From contig DYMU01000002.1 of NCBI GenBank assembly GCA_020721445.1, positions 62,001-126,000 on the forward strand: a stretch of DNA of 64,000 nt. The letters are read 5' to 3'. The stretch is from Gemmobacter nectariphilus (lineage in GTDB: Bacteria > Pseudomonadota > Alphaproteobacteria > Rhodobacterales > Rhodobacteraceae). Shown here piece by piece: positions 1 through 9,136 of this stretch. Position 1 is the stretch's first letter, and each line of letters opens with the position of its first letter. The notes beneath the pieces were generated by a model. That model searched no databases. It worked only from the letters and a program-made list of their open reading frames with translations, and had not been told where the DNA came from. The position numbers and the translations under genes are program-made.

Positions 1-357
1 TCGGTCGGGGTAATCCGGCAGGCCAATCCGGAAACGGTTCAGCGGGTGCAGATCTTCCCAGCGCCCCAATGCAAAATCGGCGTCTTCGGCCCGCACCAAC
101 GGCGCGCCGATGTGGAACGTCACCCAGTCGCGCACCGCAGGACAGTTAGCCGCACCGGCCAGATGCACTGACGTGGTGCCGTCAGCGAGGGTCAGAAGCG
201 CAACCCCCGCCGCAACCGACAGCGGGGCCGGCGGGGCCGCGCCCTCCAGCAGATGAAGGGTGCCGGGCCGGGCCATCGCCTCCAGCACCCCACGAAAGGC
301 GCGGGCCGATTGTTGCGGGGCGGCGGCAAAGCCACCCATCAGGGCATCTGGTGTCAT
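1..357 (-). CDS. phnH: PhnH, C-P lyase core subunit (partial, cut by window edge)
   Basis: PhnH is a core subunit of the carbon-phosphorus lyase complex (PhnG, PhnH, PhnI and PhnJ) that loads phosphonates onto the ribose of ATP before C-P bond cleavage in the cytoplasm. Only the N-terminal 119 or so residues are visible; the rest lies left of the window. The frame begins MTPDALMGGF, has the family-typical stretch around QQSARAFRGV near residue 16 and continues through FHIGAPLVRAEDADFA. The ATG at 357 overlaps the phnG stop by 4 bp (ATGA), so the two are translationally coupled. phnI, phnJ and the remaining genes are expected just outside the window, which is inference. Confidence 0.9.
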   Translation of the reverse strand, partial: MTPDALMGGFAAAPQQSARAFRGVLEAMARPGTLHLLEGAAPPAPLSVAAGVALLTLADGTTSVHLAGAANCPAVRDWVTFHIGAPLVRAEDADFALGRWEDLHPLNRFRIGLPDYPDR

Positions 358-782
358 TGATCCTCTCCGCGCACCATGGTGAAGAAATCAACCTTCGTAG
401 CTGCAGCCTTTTCGGCTCTGTCATGGCGTAAAGCACCTGCCTCGGCCGCCAGCACAGTCACCACATCCGATTGTAGCCGTGGCGCGGCATCGGTCTGCAT
501 CAAGGCATCCACGACCGCAGCGCGGGTGGCGTGGGTCTTGTCACGGCCTTGTACATAGGCGTGGCCCACCGGGCCGTCCTCCAACCGGACCGAACAGCGC
601 GTCACCGTCATTTCGCCCAGATTGAACGCCGCCCCGGTGCCGCCGACCCGGCCCTGCACCATCACCGACCCGATTTCGGGCGGTCGCAAATAGCTGTGGT
701 TGGGCAGATCGGGCAGCAAAGCGGCCAACCGCGCGGGCGGGGCCTTGGCCAACACCGACATCCAGCCTTTTCGATCCATCAT
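354..782 (-). CDS. phnG: PhnG, C-P lyase core subunit
   Basis: The 142-residue product matches PhnG in length and in its central stretch GEMTVTRCSV followed by GHAYVQGRDK and THATRAAVVD. PhnG is part of the C-P lyase core complex, in which PhnI with PhnG, PhnH and PhnL displaces adenine from ATP with a phosphonate. Two adjacent ATGs exist (782 and 779); a GAGG element upstream fits either. It is the first gene of the left-running phn operon and faces phnF across a 100-bp region holding a perfect inverted repeat, the likely PhnF operator. The 3' end overlaps phnH by 4 bp. Confidence 0.93.
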   Translation of the reverse strand: MMDRKGWMSVLAKAPPARLAALLPDLPNHSYLRPPEIGSVMVQGRVGGTGAAFNLGEMTVTRCSVRLEDGPVGHAYVQGRDKTHATRAAVVDALMQTDAAPRLQSDVVTVLAAEAGALRHDRAEKAAATKVDFFTMVRGEDQ

Positions 783-807
783 TTTGTGGTCCTCGACAGC
801 TTGCAGA

Positions 808-837
808 TTTGTCTAGATTACTATACAACTAGACAAA
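808..837. promoter_or_regulatory. Perfect inverted repeat between phnG and phnF, probable PhnF operator
   Basis: TTTGTCTAG at 808-816 is the exact reverse complement of CTAGACAAA at 829-837, with a 12-bp spacer containing CTATAC. It lies between the divergent starts of phnG (782) and phnF (887). HutC-type GntR regulators such as PhnF bind inverted repeats with GTCTA half-sites, so this is the natural operator for repression of both promoters. The palindrome is seen directly; the assignment to PhnF is inference. Confidence 0.7.
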
Positions 838-886
838 TACTACGCACAGAACCGGTCCGGCTCAACCCCCTGCCTGTGAAGTTTTG

Positions 887-1609
887 ATGACAAAAATCAC
901 CGCCCGACAGCCGATCTGGAAATCCATCGCCGACACCTTGTCGGCCGAGATTGCCCAAGGCCACTATCGCCCCGGTGACAAACTGCCAACCGAGGCGCAG
1001 TTGGCCAGCCGATTCGGGGTCAACCGGCACACGATACGCCACGCGCTTGCCGGGCTGGCTGATCTGGGCACGGTGCATTCGCGGCGTGGATCGGGGGTGT
1101 TTGTGGCCAGTCAGCCGACCGACTATCCGCTGGGCCGCCGGGTGCGGTTTCAACAAAACCTCGCGGCAAGCGGGCGCAGCGCCTCGCGCAGCATCAGTCG
1201 CCGCGAAACCCGGCCCTGCGACGCACGTGAGGCCGAGGCGTTGCGCCTGACCGCTGGTGCCCCGGTGCATATCGTCGAAGGGCTGTCGCTGGCGGATGGT
1301 CAGCCGCTTGCGGCGTTCCGATCGGTTTTTCCAGCACAGCGGTTCCCTGAACTGCTGACCCATCTGGAGCAGACCCCGTCGATCACCGCCGCGCTGTCGG
1401 CCTGCGGGTTGGCCGACTATACCCGCGAGTCGACCCGGATCACCGCCAAACTGGCCCCGGCCGTTCTGGCACTGTCGCTGCAAATCCCTGAAGGCGCGCC
1501 GATCCTGCGCTCGGTTGCGATCAACGTCGATGCAGATGGGGTTCCGGTGGAATATGGCACAACATGGTTTGCCGGCGACAGGGTGACGCTGACCCACTCG
1601 CCTGATTGA
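887..1609 (+). CDS. phnF: PhnF, GntR/HutC-family regulator of phosphonate genes
   Basis: This 240-residue transcription factor has an N-terminal winged helix (about residues 10-80, with LPTEAQLASRFGV and NRHTIRHALA as the helix-turn-helix) and a C-terminal UTRA ligand-binding domain (about 95-235) of the HutC subfamily. In phosphonate clusters this protein is PhnF, a repressor. The ATG at 887 is preferred over the TTG immediately upstream at 884. It is divergent from phnG, with the inverted repeat at 808-837 between them. Its TGA (1607-1609) directly abuts the stop of the convergent acetyltransferase gene, with no intergenic base. Confidence 0.9.
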   Translation: MTKITARQPIWKSIADTLSAEIAQGHYRPGDKLPTEAQLASRFGVNRHTIRHALAGLADLGTVHSRRGSGVFVASQPTDYPLGRRVRFQQNLAASGRSASRSISRRETRPCDAREAEALRLTAGAPVHIVEGLSLADGQPLAAFRSVFPAQRFPELLTHLEQTPSITAALSACGLADYTRESTRITAKLAPAVLALSLQIPEGAPILRSVAINVDADGVPVEYGTTWFAGDRVTLTHSPD

Positions 1610-2227
1610 TCAGCCGTTGTGTTTCTCCAGAAACGCCTCGGCCTTGAGGCTGCGGAAATCCATCAGCGCGGCACGCAGGCGGGAATGGTCCCAGTCCCAC
1701 CACGCCAGCGCCATCAGGCGGTCGGCAATGCCCGCGCTGAACCGCGGGCGCATCGGGGTGGCGGGGACGCCGGCCACGATCATGTAAGGCGGCACGTCCT
1801 TGGTCACCACCGCGCCCGAGGCGATGATTGCCCCGGCGCCAATGGTCACCTCGGGCTTGATGATCGCGCCGTGGCCGACCCAGGTGTCAGGGCCGATGAC
1901 CGTGCGGCGGGCGGCGCGGGCGGTAACGGTCGCGGGGTCGTCGGTCGCGTCGTCCCAGTAATAGCTGGAGCGGTAGAGGAAATGGTGCAGGCTGGCATGG
2001 TCCAACGGATGATCGGTGGGGCCGATACGGGTCAGGGCGGCGATGTTGGCGAACTTGCCCAAGGTGGTGTTGGCGATGTCCGACAGGCGGTCGCAGTAGG
2101 CATAGTCCTCAAACGTGGTGTTAAGGATGCGGCTGCCTGCCCCCACTTCGACATAGGCCCCGAAGGTGCTGTTGGTGATCTGGCAATCGGGGTGGATCAG
2201 GGGGGTGGTCGGGCTGAGCTTGGGCAT
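1610..2227 (-). CDS. Phosphonate-cluster hexapeptide-repeat acyltransferase (TIGR03308-like)
   Basis: The 205-residue protein shows left-handed beta-helix hexapeptide repeats in its second half (IGPDTWVGHG, IIKPEVTIGA, GAIIASGAVV) and the KDVPPYMIVAGVPA ending typical of xenobiotic/chloramphenicol-type acetyltransferases. Proteins of this size that sit in phn clusters form the family TIGR03308, named only as a phosphonate metabolism transferase; the acceptor is not established. It is co-directional with and downstream of the phnCDEE transporter genes, 96 bp after the second phnE, and probably the last gene of that operon. A role in modifying a phosphonate or a C-P lyase intermediate is inference from context. 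Confidence 0.75.
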   Translation of the reverse strand: MPKLSPTTPLIHPDCQITNSTFGAYVEVGAGSRILNTTFEDYAYCDRLSDIANTTLGKFANIAALTRIGPTDHPLDHASLHHFLYRSSYYWDDATDDPATVTARAARRTVIGPDTWVGHGAIIKPEVTIGAGAIIASGAVVTKDVPPYMIVAGVPATPMRPRFSAGIADRLMALAWWDWDHSRLRAALMDFRSLKAEAFLEKHNG

Positions 2228-2323
2228 TTAAGGGCGGTCTTCCCACTGTGTTACAGGGTGGCAAAGTAATGTTTTCAGAGGTTTCTGCGCCTAGTTTAAC
2301 GCCCTGTTAAGATTTGTGCAGCC

Positions 2324-3643
2324 TTAGCCCTTGATCAAACGCTTGCGCAGCCAGCCGGACAGGCTGTCCATCGCCATGACCATCAGCACGATCAGGGTCA
2401 TGTAATAGGCCACTTCTTCCCAGTCTTTCTGGGTCTGGATCGCCTGCGTCAGCAAAAGGCCAATCCCGCCACCGACAATCGCGCCAATGACGGTGGCGCT
2501 GCGGGTGTTGGATTCAAGGTAATACAGAACCTGGCTGAGCAGAACCGGCGTCACCTGTGGGATGACGCCAAAGCGCGCCTTTTGCAGGTTGTTGGCCCCG
2601 GTTGACCGGATGCCCTCGACCTGCTTTTCGTCGATGTTCTCCAACGCTTCCGAAAACGTCTTGCCGAACGTTCCCGCGTCGGTAACTGCCATGGCCAAAG
2701 CGCCGGTCATCGGGCCGGGGCCAAAGGCGCGCGACAGGATGATGGTCCAGATCAGGCCATCGACCCCGCGGATGAAATCGAAGAACCGCCGGAAGGCAAA
2801 GCGCAAAGGACCAAGCGGGTTGAAATTGCGCGCGGCCAGAAAACCAAGCGGCAACGCCACGATCGCCGCGCCCGTGGTGCCCAAAAACGCCATCAAGACA
2901 GTCTCGAACAAGGCCCAAACCACGTCAGAGTGACGCCACATCTTGTTGGTCCAGAAGTCTTGCACCATCGCCGAGATGTTGGATCGGGCGGGATCAATCC
3001 GGTCGCCTGACACGGCAAGCGAGATCAGGTCCAGCGGTGACTTGCCGTGAAACGGACTGTCGAGCGTGAAGAAGAACAACTCCCACCCGGCTTGATAGCG
3101 AAAGGTTTCAACCCTGGATCTGGTATAGCTGAAGCGCCCGGCCGGGGTGGTTATGGCGATACGATTGTCGCTGGCGTTGATCCACTTTGGCAAAGGTTCT
3201 GGGGCCGTCAGCGCAAGACCATTGCCTTCGGGGCGAATGTCGATGGTTCCATAGCCGGGAACCATAAAGCGCGCGCCTGCATCGTCATAGGTGACGATGT
3301 GGCCGGTGCCCAGATCGACCGTTGTGATGCCATCGGTGATGCTGACCCAATCGGGCATCTTGCCCGGGGGATAGGTGCCTTTGCCTTCACCCTCAATCGC
3401 GACGGTGACTTCGCCGGTGCGGTTGTTGCGGGTGACATGGGTCTTGTGCGACCAGAAGTCCGACAACAGGATGGCGGCGTTGTCCATCCGGGCGCGCTGG
3501 GCCAGACCGGGGATGTCGAAGGCAAAGAAAGTATACAGCAGGTAGACAAAGATCACGACTGGCACCGACAGCGCCACAAGGCGGCGGCGCGCGAAGGTGG
3601 CAGTCATCTGATCGGCAAGGGGCGTTGAAAGCAGCGCGGTCAT
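2324..3643 (-). CDS. phnE: PhnE, phosphonate ABC transporter permease with large periplasmic insert
   Basis: This inner-membrane permease of the phosphonate uptake system has 439 residues, against about 260-290 for a typical PhnE. The first membrane segment (about residues 24-44) is followed by roughly 180 mostly polar residues that look periplasmic. The binding-protein-dependent permease domain then follows (about 235-439), with the EAA-like loop near EALENIDEKQVEGIRSTG. The gene starts inside the stop of the first phnE (4-bp ATGA overlap), so the two permeases are coupled and presumably form a heterodimer with PhnC and PhnD. Confidence 0.9.
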   Translation of the reverse strand: MTALLSTPLADQMTATFARRRLVALSVPVVIFVYLLYTFFAFDIPGLAQRARMDNAAILLSDFWSHKTHVTRNNRTGEVTVAIEGEGKGTYPPGKMPDWVSITDGITTVDLGTGHIVTYDDAGARFMVPGYGTIDIRPEGNGLALTAPEPLPKWINASDNRIAITTPAGRFSYTRSRVETFRYQAGWELFFFTLDSPFHGKSPLDLISLAVSGDRIDPARSNISAMVQDFWTNKMWRHSDVVWALFETVLMAFLGTTGAAIVALPLGFLAARNFNPLGPLRFAFRRFFDFIRGVDGLIWTIILSRAFGPGPMTGALAMAVTDAGTFGKTFSEALENIDEKQVEGIRSTGANNLQKARFGVIPQVTPVLLSQVLYYLESNTRSATVIGAIVGGGIGLLLTQAIQTQKDWEEVAYYMTLIVLMVMAMDSLSGWLRKRLIKG

Positions 3644-4512
3644 GTCAGATCCCCTTTGACCAGACGGTTGCGATAATGGTCGGACACCCGGTCAATCAGG
3701 AAGATGGTCAGGAACAACAACAGGAAGATCGCAACCACCTGATCATAGCGGCCCTGACCCCATTGCATCGCCAGTTTCAGATCGTGGCCGATGCCGCCTT
3801 CGCCGACAAAGCCAAGGATGGCCGAGGCGCGGACGTTGATTTCGAACCGCAACAGGCCATAGCTGATCCAGTTTGGTGCGACCTGCGGGATCACGCCCAG
3901 CCACATCTTCTGGCCCCATGAGGCGCCGACCGAGGTCAGCCCTTCGACCGGTTTCAGATCGGCGTTTTCGGCCACTTCAGAGAACAGTTTGCCCAATGCA
4001 CCGCTGGTGTGCAGCGCGATGGCCACCACGGCGGCGACCGGACCACCGCCAAGGATATAGATCAGCACCAGCGCGATCACGATTTCCGGGATGGCGCGAA
4101 AGGCGTCCATCATCCGCCGGAAGACCGGGATCAGGCGCGGCCAGCGGGCCAGACCGCGGGTTGAAAGAAGCGACAGGACAATGGCCATCATGCCGCCGAT
4201 CAGCGTGGCCACGGCGGCAATGTTGAGTGTCTCGATCAAGGACGGCAGAAACTCGATGAACCGACCGGGCAGCACAGCGCGCTTTTCCCAGGCTTCCGAG
4301 ATCACCTCGGACGGAAACTCGGCCAGTTTGGGCAGGCCATTCCAGAAGCCACCGGCATTGCGGTCATCGGCCAGAATCCAGCCCGAGGCAAGGAAGGCCA
4401 CGAAGATGACCAGCAGGATGCCGCCATACATGCGCTTGCGGCGCACCATATCCAGATAGGCATCGCGGCTTTGCGCGGCGTTTTGCGATGCGGATGCGGC
4501 GATATCGGCCAT
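3640..4512 (-). CDS. phnE: PhnE, phosphonate ABC transporter permease
   Basis: The 290-residue product is a standard-length PhnE with one N-terminal membrane segment (about 32-49) and a permease domain holding the conserved loop around SEVAENADLKPVEGLTSVG. It partners with the longer PhnE encoded next and with the PhnC ATPase and PhnD binding protein to import phosphonates. It starts at the ATG at 4512, about 60 bp after phnD. A strong terminator-like hairpin sits in that gap, so it is probably expressed at a lower level than phnD. Confidence 0.92.
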   Translation of the reverse strand: MADIAASASQNAAQSRDAYLDMVRRKRMYGGILLVIFVAFLASGWILADDRNAGGFWNGLPKLAEFPSEVISEAWEKRAVLPGRFIEFLPSLIETLNIAAVATLIGGMMAIVLSLLSTRGLARWPRLIPVFRRMMDAFRAIPEIVIALVLIYILGGGPVAAVVAIALHTSGALGKLFSEVAENADLKPVEGLTSVGASWGQKMWLGVIPQVAPNWISYGLLRFEINVRASAILGFVGEGGIGHDLKLAMQWGQGRYDQVVAIFLLLFLTIFLIDRVSDHYRNRLVKGDLT

Positions 4513-4524
4513 GGAGCCCCCGGA

Positions 4525-4559
4525 AAAAAATTGCCGGGCCCCATCGCTGGGGCCCGGCA
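4525..4559 (-). terminator. Intra-operon terminator/attenuator between phnD and phnE
   Basis: On the minus strand an 11-bp perfect stem (TGCCGGGCCCC at 4532-4542 pairing with 4549-4559, 6-base loop) is followed by AATTTTTTT. This has the form of a rho-independent terminator. It lies downstream of phnD and upstream of the permease genes, as often seen after binding-protein genes that must be made in excess. Confidence 0.75.
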
Positions 4560-4574
4560 GATCGGTTGAAAAAA

Positions 4575-5474
4575 TTACATGCCTTCTTGCAGTTTGCGGG
4601 CGGCGATGATGCCCAGATAGTCTTCGTGCTTGACCGGAACAAAGTCCTTGGCCTCACCAGCGGCCACGTTGTAGGCGCACTTGGGGTCTTTTTCCCACAT
4701 CACGTCCAGCATCGCGGTCATCTTGTCTTTCACGTCCTGCGGCAGGGTGCGACGCAGAACCATCGGGCCTTCGGGGATCAGCTTCGAGCGCCAGATTTCG
4801 ACGATGTCGTTCATGTCAACCAGACCCGCATCGGCGGCCTTGCGGAAGGCGCCCGAGTTGAAGCCGTCTTCCCATGCGCCCAGACCGTCAGCCCAGGCAA
4901 CGGCGGCGTCGAAGTTGCCCTTGGCGACGCCAACGATCGACTGCTCATGGCCGCCCGACATTTTCACTTCGGCAAAGTAGTCTTCCAGCTTGCCAAAGCT
5001 TTCCTGCAGTTCAGCGCCGGGGACCAGATAGCCCGAGGTCGAGTTCGGGTCGGCGAAGGCAAAGGTCTTGCCCTTGGCCTGTTCCATGTTGGTGATGCCC
5101 GAGTCCTTGCGGGCGAAACCGATCGAGTAGTAGCCGGTGGTGCCGTCAAGGTTTTCCTTGGTCAGGATCACGTCAACCGCTTCGGGGTTGGTCAGGTAGG
5201 TCTTGGCATAGGCCGAAGCACCCAACCAGGCAAAGTCGAGCGTGCCGCCCAGCAGGCCCTGGATCACACCGTCATAGTCGGCGGGGGTGAACAGCTTGAC
5301 CGGAACACCCAGCTCGGCCTCGACGGCGGCGCGGAAGCATTCGATGTTGGTCATGCGGTCCTGGGCGTTTTCGCCGCCAAGGATGCCGATGTTGAAGCCG
5401 GTGATGGCGTCTTGGGCCATGGCGGCACCAGTCAGCGCCGTCGAGGCAACGAGAGAAAGCAGCAGCGTTTTCAT
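4575..5474 (-). CDS. phnD: PhnD, phosphonate-binding periplasmic protein
   Basis: This is the high-affinity periplasmic receptor of the phosphonate ABC transporter, 299 residues. A clear Sec signal peptide is present (MKTLLLSLVASTALTGAAMA, cleavage before QD). The mature part begins with FNIGILGGENAQDR and later shows FAFADPNSTSGYLVPG, the phosphate/phosphonate-binding loop typical of PhnD. The ATG at 5474 is chosen because GGAGAG lies just upstream and it gives the signal peptide; an ATG five codons earlier is less suitable. It sits between phnC and the two phnE genes. Confidence 0.94.
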   Translation of the reverse strand: MKTLLLSLVASTALTGAAMAQDAITGFNIGILGGENAQDRMTNIECFRAAVEAELGVPVKLFTPADYDGVIQGLLGGTLDFAWLGASAYAKTYLTNPEAVDVILTKENLDGTTGYYSIGFARKDSGITNMEQAKGKTFAFADPNSTSGYLVPGAELQESFGKLEDYFAEVKMSGGHEQSIVGVAKGNFDAAVAWADGLGAWEDGFNSGAFRKAADAGLVDMNDIVEIWRSKLIPEGPMVLRRTLPQDVKDKMTAMLDVMWEKDPKCAYNVAAGEAKDFVPVKHEDYLGIIAARKLQEGM

Positions 5475-5495
5475 GGGTCTCTCCATGCGGGTTAA

Positions 5496-5513
5496 GGCCC
5501 TGAAGGCAGGGCC
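5496..5513. other. Short hairpin between phnC and phnD
   Basis: GGCCCTG at 5496-5502 pairs exactly with CAGGGCC at 5507-5513 around a 4-base loop, in the 46-bp gap between phnC and phnD. No T-run follows, so it is not a terminator. It may be an mRNA processing or stability element that favours phnD, which is inference. Confidence 0.4.
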
Positions 5514-5520
5514 GGGGAAA

Positions 5521-6339
5521 TCAGGACAGCATCGCCTCGGCATAGGCCACGTCGGGCCGGGTGTCTGAAGGGATGGAGGTCGAGGTGGCGTCCTCGTTGA
5601 ACGTCTCGTCCGCGCCATAGATGTCGCGGGCAACGCCGGTCGAAAGCTGGTCTGGGGTGCCGTCAAACACGATGCGGCCATCGCGCATGCCGATCACCCG
5701 GTCGCAATAGCGGCGCGCGGTGTCCAGCGTGTGCAGGTTGGCAATCACCATGCGCCCGTCTTCGACGTTGATGCGCTTCAGCGTGTCCATGACGATTTGC
5801 GCGTTCATCGGGTCAAGGCTGGCGATGGGTTCGTCGGCCAGAATGATCTTGGGGTCTTGCATCAGGGCGCGGGCGATGGCGACGCGCTGTTGCTGGCCAC
5901 CCGACAGCGCCTCGGCCCGTTTGGGGGCCTGTTCGGAAATGCCCAGCCGATCGAGGATTTCCAGCGCGCGCAGGATGTCGGTCCGCGACCACAGGTTGAA
6001 CATGGTCTGCAAGGTTGAGCGGCGGTTAAGGATGCCGTGCAGCACGTTTGACGCCACATCCATCCGCGGCACCAGATTGAACTGCTGGAAGATCATCGCG
6101 CATTGGCTTTGCCAGGCGCGGGCCTCAGCCCCCTTCAGCGCCAGAATATCGCGGCCATCAACCACAATTTCGCCCGAGGTGGCGTCGGTCAGGCGGTTCA
6201 TCATCCGCAGGAAGGTGGATTTGCCCGCGCCGGACCGCCCGATGATGCCGACAAAAGCGGGACGATCCACGGCAAAGCTGATGCTGTCGACCGCAGCTTT
6301 CTGGCCGAACAAACGGGTGACAGCTTTGACTTCCAGCAT
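5521..6339 (-). CDS. phnC: PhnC, phosphonate ABC transporter ATPase
   Basis: The 272-residue ATP-binding subunit energises phosphonate import. Counting from the ATG at 6339, Walker A is GRSGAGKST (about 34-42), the signature is LSGGQQ (about 145-150) and Walker B is IILADE (about 165-170). The start [12 protein letters not shown] is typical; an upstream in-frame extension to 6471 exists but looks like noise. It is the first gene of the left-running transport operon. The 88-bp gap to the end of mutS must hold its promoter; I found no convincing Pho box there. Confidence 0.93.
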   Translation of the reverse strand: MLEVKAVTRLFGQKAAVDSISFAVDRPAFVGIIGRSGAGKSTFLRMMNRLTDATSGEIVVDGRDILALKGAEARAWQSQCAMIFQQFNLVPRMDVASNVLHGILNRRSTLQTMFNLWSRTDILRALEILDRLGISEQAPKRAEALSGGQQQRVAIARALMQDPKIILADEPIASLDPMNAQIVMDTLKRINVEDGRMVIANLHTLDTARRYCDRVIGMRDGRIVFDGTPDQLSTGVARDIYGADETFNEDATSTSIPSDTRPDVAYAEAMLS

Positions 6340-6427
6340 ACGGTAGGCCCCCTGTTGCCACCGGGGTTGCCTAACGACGCTGTGTGACGGGATTCTTGCG
6401 ATATGATGAAGATTCTGTAAACGCGCG

Positions 6428-9061
6428 CTACAGCATCTGCTTGAGGTCATAGACCAGACGCAGCGCGTCAATCGGGGTCAGTTCATCGGGGTGCAGGTCG
6501 CGCAACCGCGCCTCGATGGCCGAAGGTTTGACAGGTTTCGCCGCCGGTGCCGCAGGGGGGGCGACGCGAAACAGCGGCAGGTCATCAATCAGGGTGGCCG
6601 GTTTGCCGCCTTCGCGTTCGCCTTTCTCCAATGCCTCAAGCACGGTCTTGGCCCGGTCGATCACCGATTGCGGCAAGCCTGCCAGCCGCGCGACCTGCAC
6701 GCCGTAGCTGCGGTCGGCGGCACCTTTGCGGACCTCGTGCAGAAAGATCACGTCGCCATCCCATTCCTTGACGGTGACGGTGGCGTTTTCCACCCCCGGC
6801 AGCTTTGCGGCAAGGGCGGTCATTTCATGGTAATGCGTGGCGAACAGCGCACGGCAGCGGTTGACCTGATGCAGATGTTCCAGTGTGGCCCATGCAATCG
6901 ACAACCCGTCATAGGTGGCGGTGCCGCGGCCGATTTCATCAAGGATCACCAAGGCGCGGTCATCGGCCTGATTGAGGATGGCGGCGGTTTCGACCATTTC
7001 CACCATGAAGGTGGATCGCCCGCGCGCAAGGTCATCGGCCGCACCCACCCGGCTGAACAACTGGCTGACCAGCCCGATATGGGCCGCAGCGGCAGGCACA
7101 AAGCTGCCCGCCTGCGCCAGCAGGGCGATCAGTGCGTTCTGGCGCAGGAAGGTGGATTTGCCCGCCATGTTCGGCCCGGTCAGCAGCCAGATGGCAGGGG
7201 TGGTGCCGGTGGTCAGCGCGCAATCATTGGCAACGAACGGCCCGGCACCCTGCCGTTTCAGCGCGCGTTCGACCACCGGGTGGCGCCCGCCGGTGACGGT
7301 AAAGGCGTGGCTGGCATCAACCTGCGGTTCGGCCCAGTCTTCGGCCATGGCCAGATCGGCAAAGGCGCTGGCAAGGTCGATTTCCGCCAAGGCGCGGGCC
7401 GTGGCCCCGATGGGGCCGGATTGATCAAGGATCGCCTGTTTCAGGCTGTCATAGTGTCGTTTTTCAATCTCTAGCGCGTGGTTTCCGGCGTTCAGGATGC
7501 GGGTTTCAAGGTTCGACAGATCTACCGTGGTAAAGCGCACCTGCCCCGCTGTGGTCTGGCGGTGAATGAACAGATCGGGGCGCGCACGCAGGGCGGGTTC
7601 ATGGGGGGGCGTCACCTCGATGAAGTAGCCCAGCACGTTGTTGTGCTTGATCTTCAGCCCCGCCACGCCAGCGGCGGTCGCATAGTCGGCCTGCATGCGG
7701 CCAATCACGCTGCGGCCTTCGTCACGCAGGGCGCGGGTGGCATCAAGGTCGGGGTCAAAGCCGCTGGCGATAAAGCCGCCGTCGCGGGCCAGAAGCGGCG
7801 GTTCGGCCACAAGGGCGCGGTCCAGCAGGTCGATCAGCGCGCTGTGGCCACCCAAGGCGGCGGTCGCCTCGGCCAAAAGCGCGGGGGCATCGGGCAGCAG
7901 GGGGCGCATGGCTTCGGCTTGGGTCAGGCCTGCGCGGATCGCGGCCAGATCGCGCGGGCCGCCCCGGTCAAGCGCAAGGCGCGACAGGGCGCGGTCGATA
8001 TCGGGGACGCGGCGCAGGTGGTTGCGCAAATCTTCGCGCAACAGACCCTGTTCCAGCAGAAACCGCACCGATGCGTGCCGGGCATGGATGGTCGGCAGAT
8101 CGCAGGACGGGGCGGAAATCCGGCGTTCCAGCAGGCGCGCGCCGCCGGGGGTGACGGTGCGGTCAACCGCCATCAGCAGCGATCCGTCGCGGCCGCCCGA
8201 CAAGGCTTGGGTCAGTTCCAGATTGCGGCGGGTGGCAAAGTCGATCTGCATCGCGCCGCCCGCGCTTTCGCGGACAGGCGGGCGCAGCAGCGGAAGTTTG
8301 CCGCGCTGGGTCAGATCAAGGTAATCGACCAGCGCGCCCATGGCCGAAACCTCGGCCCGGTCAAAGCTGCCAAAGGCATCGAGCGAGGTGACACCAAACA
8401 GCGCGCAAAGCCGCTTTTCCGCCGAAACAGAGTCGAAACTGCCGCGCGACAGGGGGGTAAGGGCGGCCCCCATATCCTGCGCGATGGGGGAAACGTCGCG
8501 GTCGCGTGCCTCACTCACCAGCACCTCACGCGGGGCAAGGCGGGCGAGTTCGGGCGACAGGCGCGCCAGCGGGCAGGGCATCACCCGGAACTCACCGGTC
8601 GAGATATCGGCCCAAGCAAGGGCGGCGTCGTCGCGCACCTCGGCCCAAGCCGCCAGGTAGTTGTGGCGGCGGGCGTCCAGCAGGGCGTCTTCGGTCAGGG
8701 TGCCGGGGGTGACAAGGCGGACCACATCGCGCCGCACCACCGATTTGGAGCCGCGCTTTTTCGCCTCGGCCGGGTCTTCCAGTTGCTCGGCGATGGCGAC
8801 GCGAAAGCCCTTGCGGATCAGGGTCAGCAGATAGCCTTCGGCGGCATGGACGGGCACGCCGCACATCGGGATCGGTTCGCCAAGGTGAAAGCCGCGTTTG
8901 GTCAGCGCGATGTCCAGTGCTTGTGCTGCGGCAATCGCGTCGTCAAAGAACATCTCGTAGAAGTCGCCCATGCGGTAAAACAGCAAAGCGCCCGCGTTGG
9001 CGCGTTTGATGTCAAGGTATTGCGCCATCATCGGCGTCACTGTGGCGTCTTCGTCCGACAA
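6428..9061 (-). CDS. mutS: MutS, DNA mismatch repair ATPase
   Basis: MutS recognises base mismatches and small loops and recruits MutL. The protein (about 877 residues) has the N-terminal mismatch-recognition motif in [15 protein letters not shown], a core and clamp region, and the C-terminal ATPase with [14 protein letters not shown] (Walker A) and [11 protein letters not shown] (Walker B). The start is probably the TTG at 9061 ([15 protein letters not shown]), preceded by a G-rich ribosome-binding sequence. It places TPMM at the same distance from the N-terminus as in known MutS proteins; ATGs at 9031 and 9028 are alternatives. A long stop-free frame opposite mutS is a GC-skew artefact. Confidence 0.96.
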   Translation of the reverse strand: MSDEDATVTPMMAQYLDIKRANAGALLFYRMGDFYEMFFDDAIAAAQALDIALTKRGFHLGEPIPMCGVPVHAAEGYLLTLIRKGFRVAIAEQLEDPAEAKKRGSKSVVRRDVVRLVTPGTLTEDALLDARRHNYLAAWAEVRDDAALAWADISTGEFRVMPCPLARLSPELARLAPREVLVSEARDRDVSPIAQDMGAALTPLSRGSFDSVSAEKRLCALFGVTSLDAFGSFDRAEVSAMGALVDYLDLTQRGKLPLLRPPVRESAGGAMQIDFATRRNLELTQALSGGRDGSLLMAVDRTVTPGGARLLERRISAPSCDLPTIHARHASVRFLLEQGLLREDLRNHLRRVPDIDRALSRLALDRGGPRDLAAIRAGLTQAEAMRPLLPDAPALLAEATAALGGHSALIDLLDRALVAEPPLLARDGGFIASGFDPDLDATRALRDEGRSVIGRMQADYATAAGVAGLKIKHNNVLGYFIEVTPPHEPALRARPDLFIHRQTTAGQVRFTTVDLSNLETRILNAGNHALEIEKRHYDSLKQAILDQSGPIGATARALAEIDLASAFADLAMAEDWAEPQVDASHAFTVTGGRHPVVERALKRQGAGPFVANDCALTTGTTPAIWLLTGPNMAGKSTFLRQNALIALLAQAGSFVPAAAAHIGLVSQLFSRVGAADDLARGRSTFMVEMVETAAILNQADDRALVILDEIGRGTATYDGLSIAWATLEHLHQVNRCRALFATHYHEMTALAAKLPGVENATVTVKEWDGDVIFLHEVRKGAADRSYGVQVARLAGLPQSVIDRAKTVLEALEKGEREGGKPATLIDDLPLFRVAPPAAPAAKPVKPSAIEARLRDLHPDELTPIDALRLVYDLKQML

Positions 9062-9136
9062 CTGGCCCCCCCGGTTGGCGGGCAGGTTACAAAACCGGCG
9101 GGCGGGGCGAAAGGCCAATCGGTCGGGTCCGGTTGC

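Noticed and set aside
6340-6427. Possible Pho box upstream of phnC
   Set aside because: Only one half-site (CCGTCAC) resembles CTGTCAT; the second repeat at 11-bp spacing is too poor to claim.
7478-9136. A long stop-free frame on the plus strand opposite mutS, continuous with the glycosyltransferase gene
   Set aside because: It mirrors a strongly GC-biased coding gene; the translated residues are low-complexity Gly/Arg/Gln-rich with no domain, whereas recognisable GT61 sequence starts only after about 9137.
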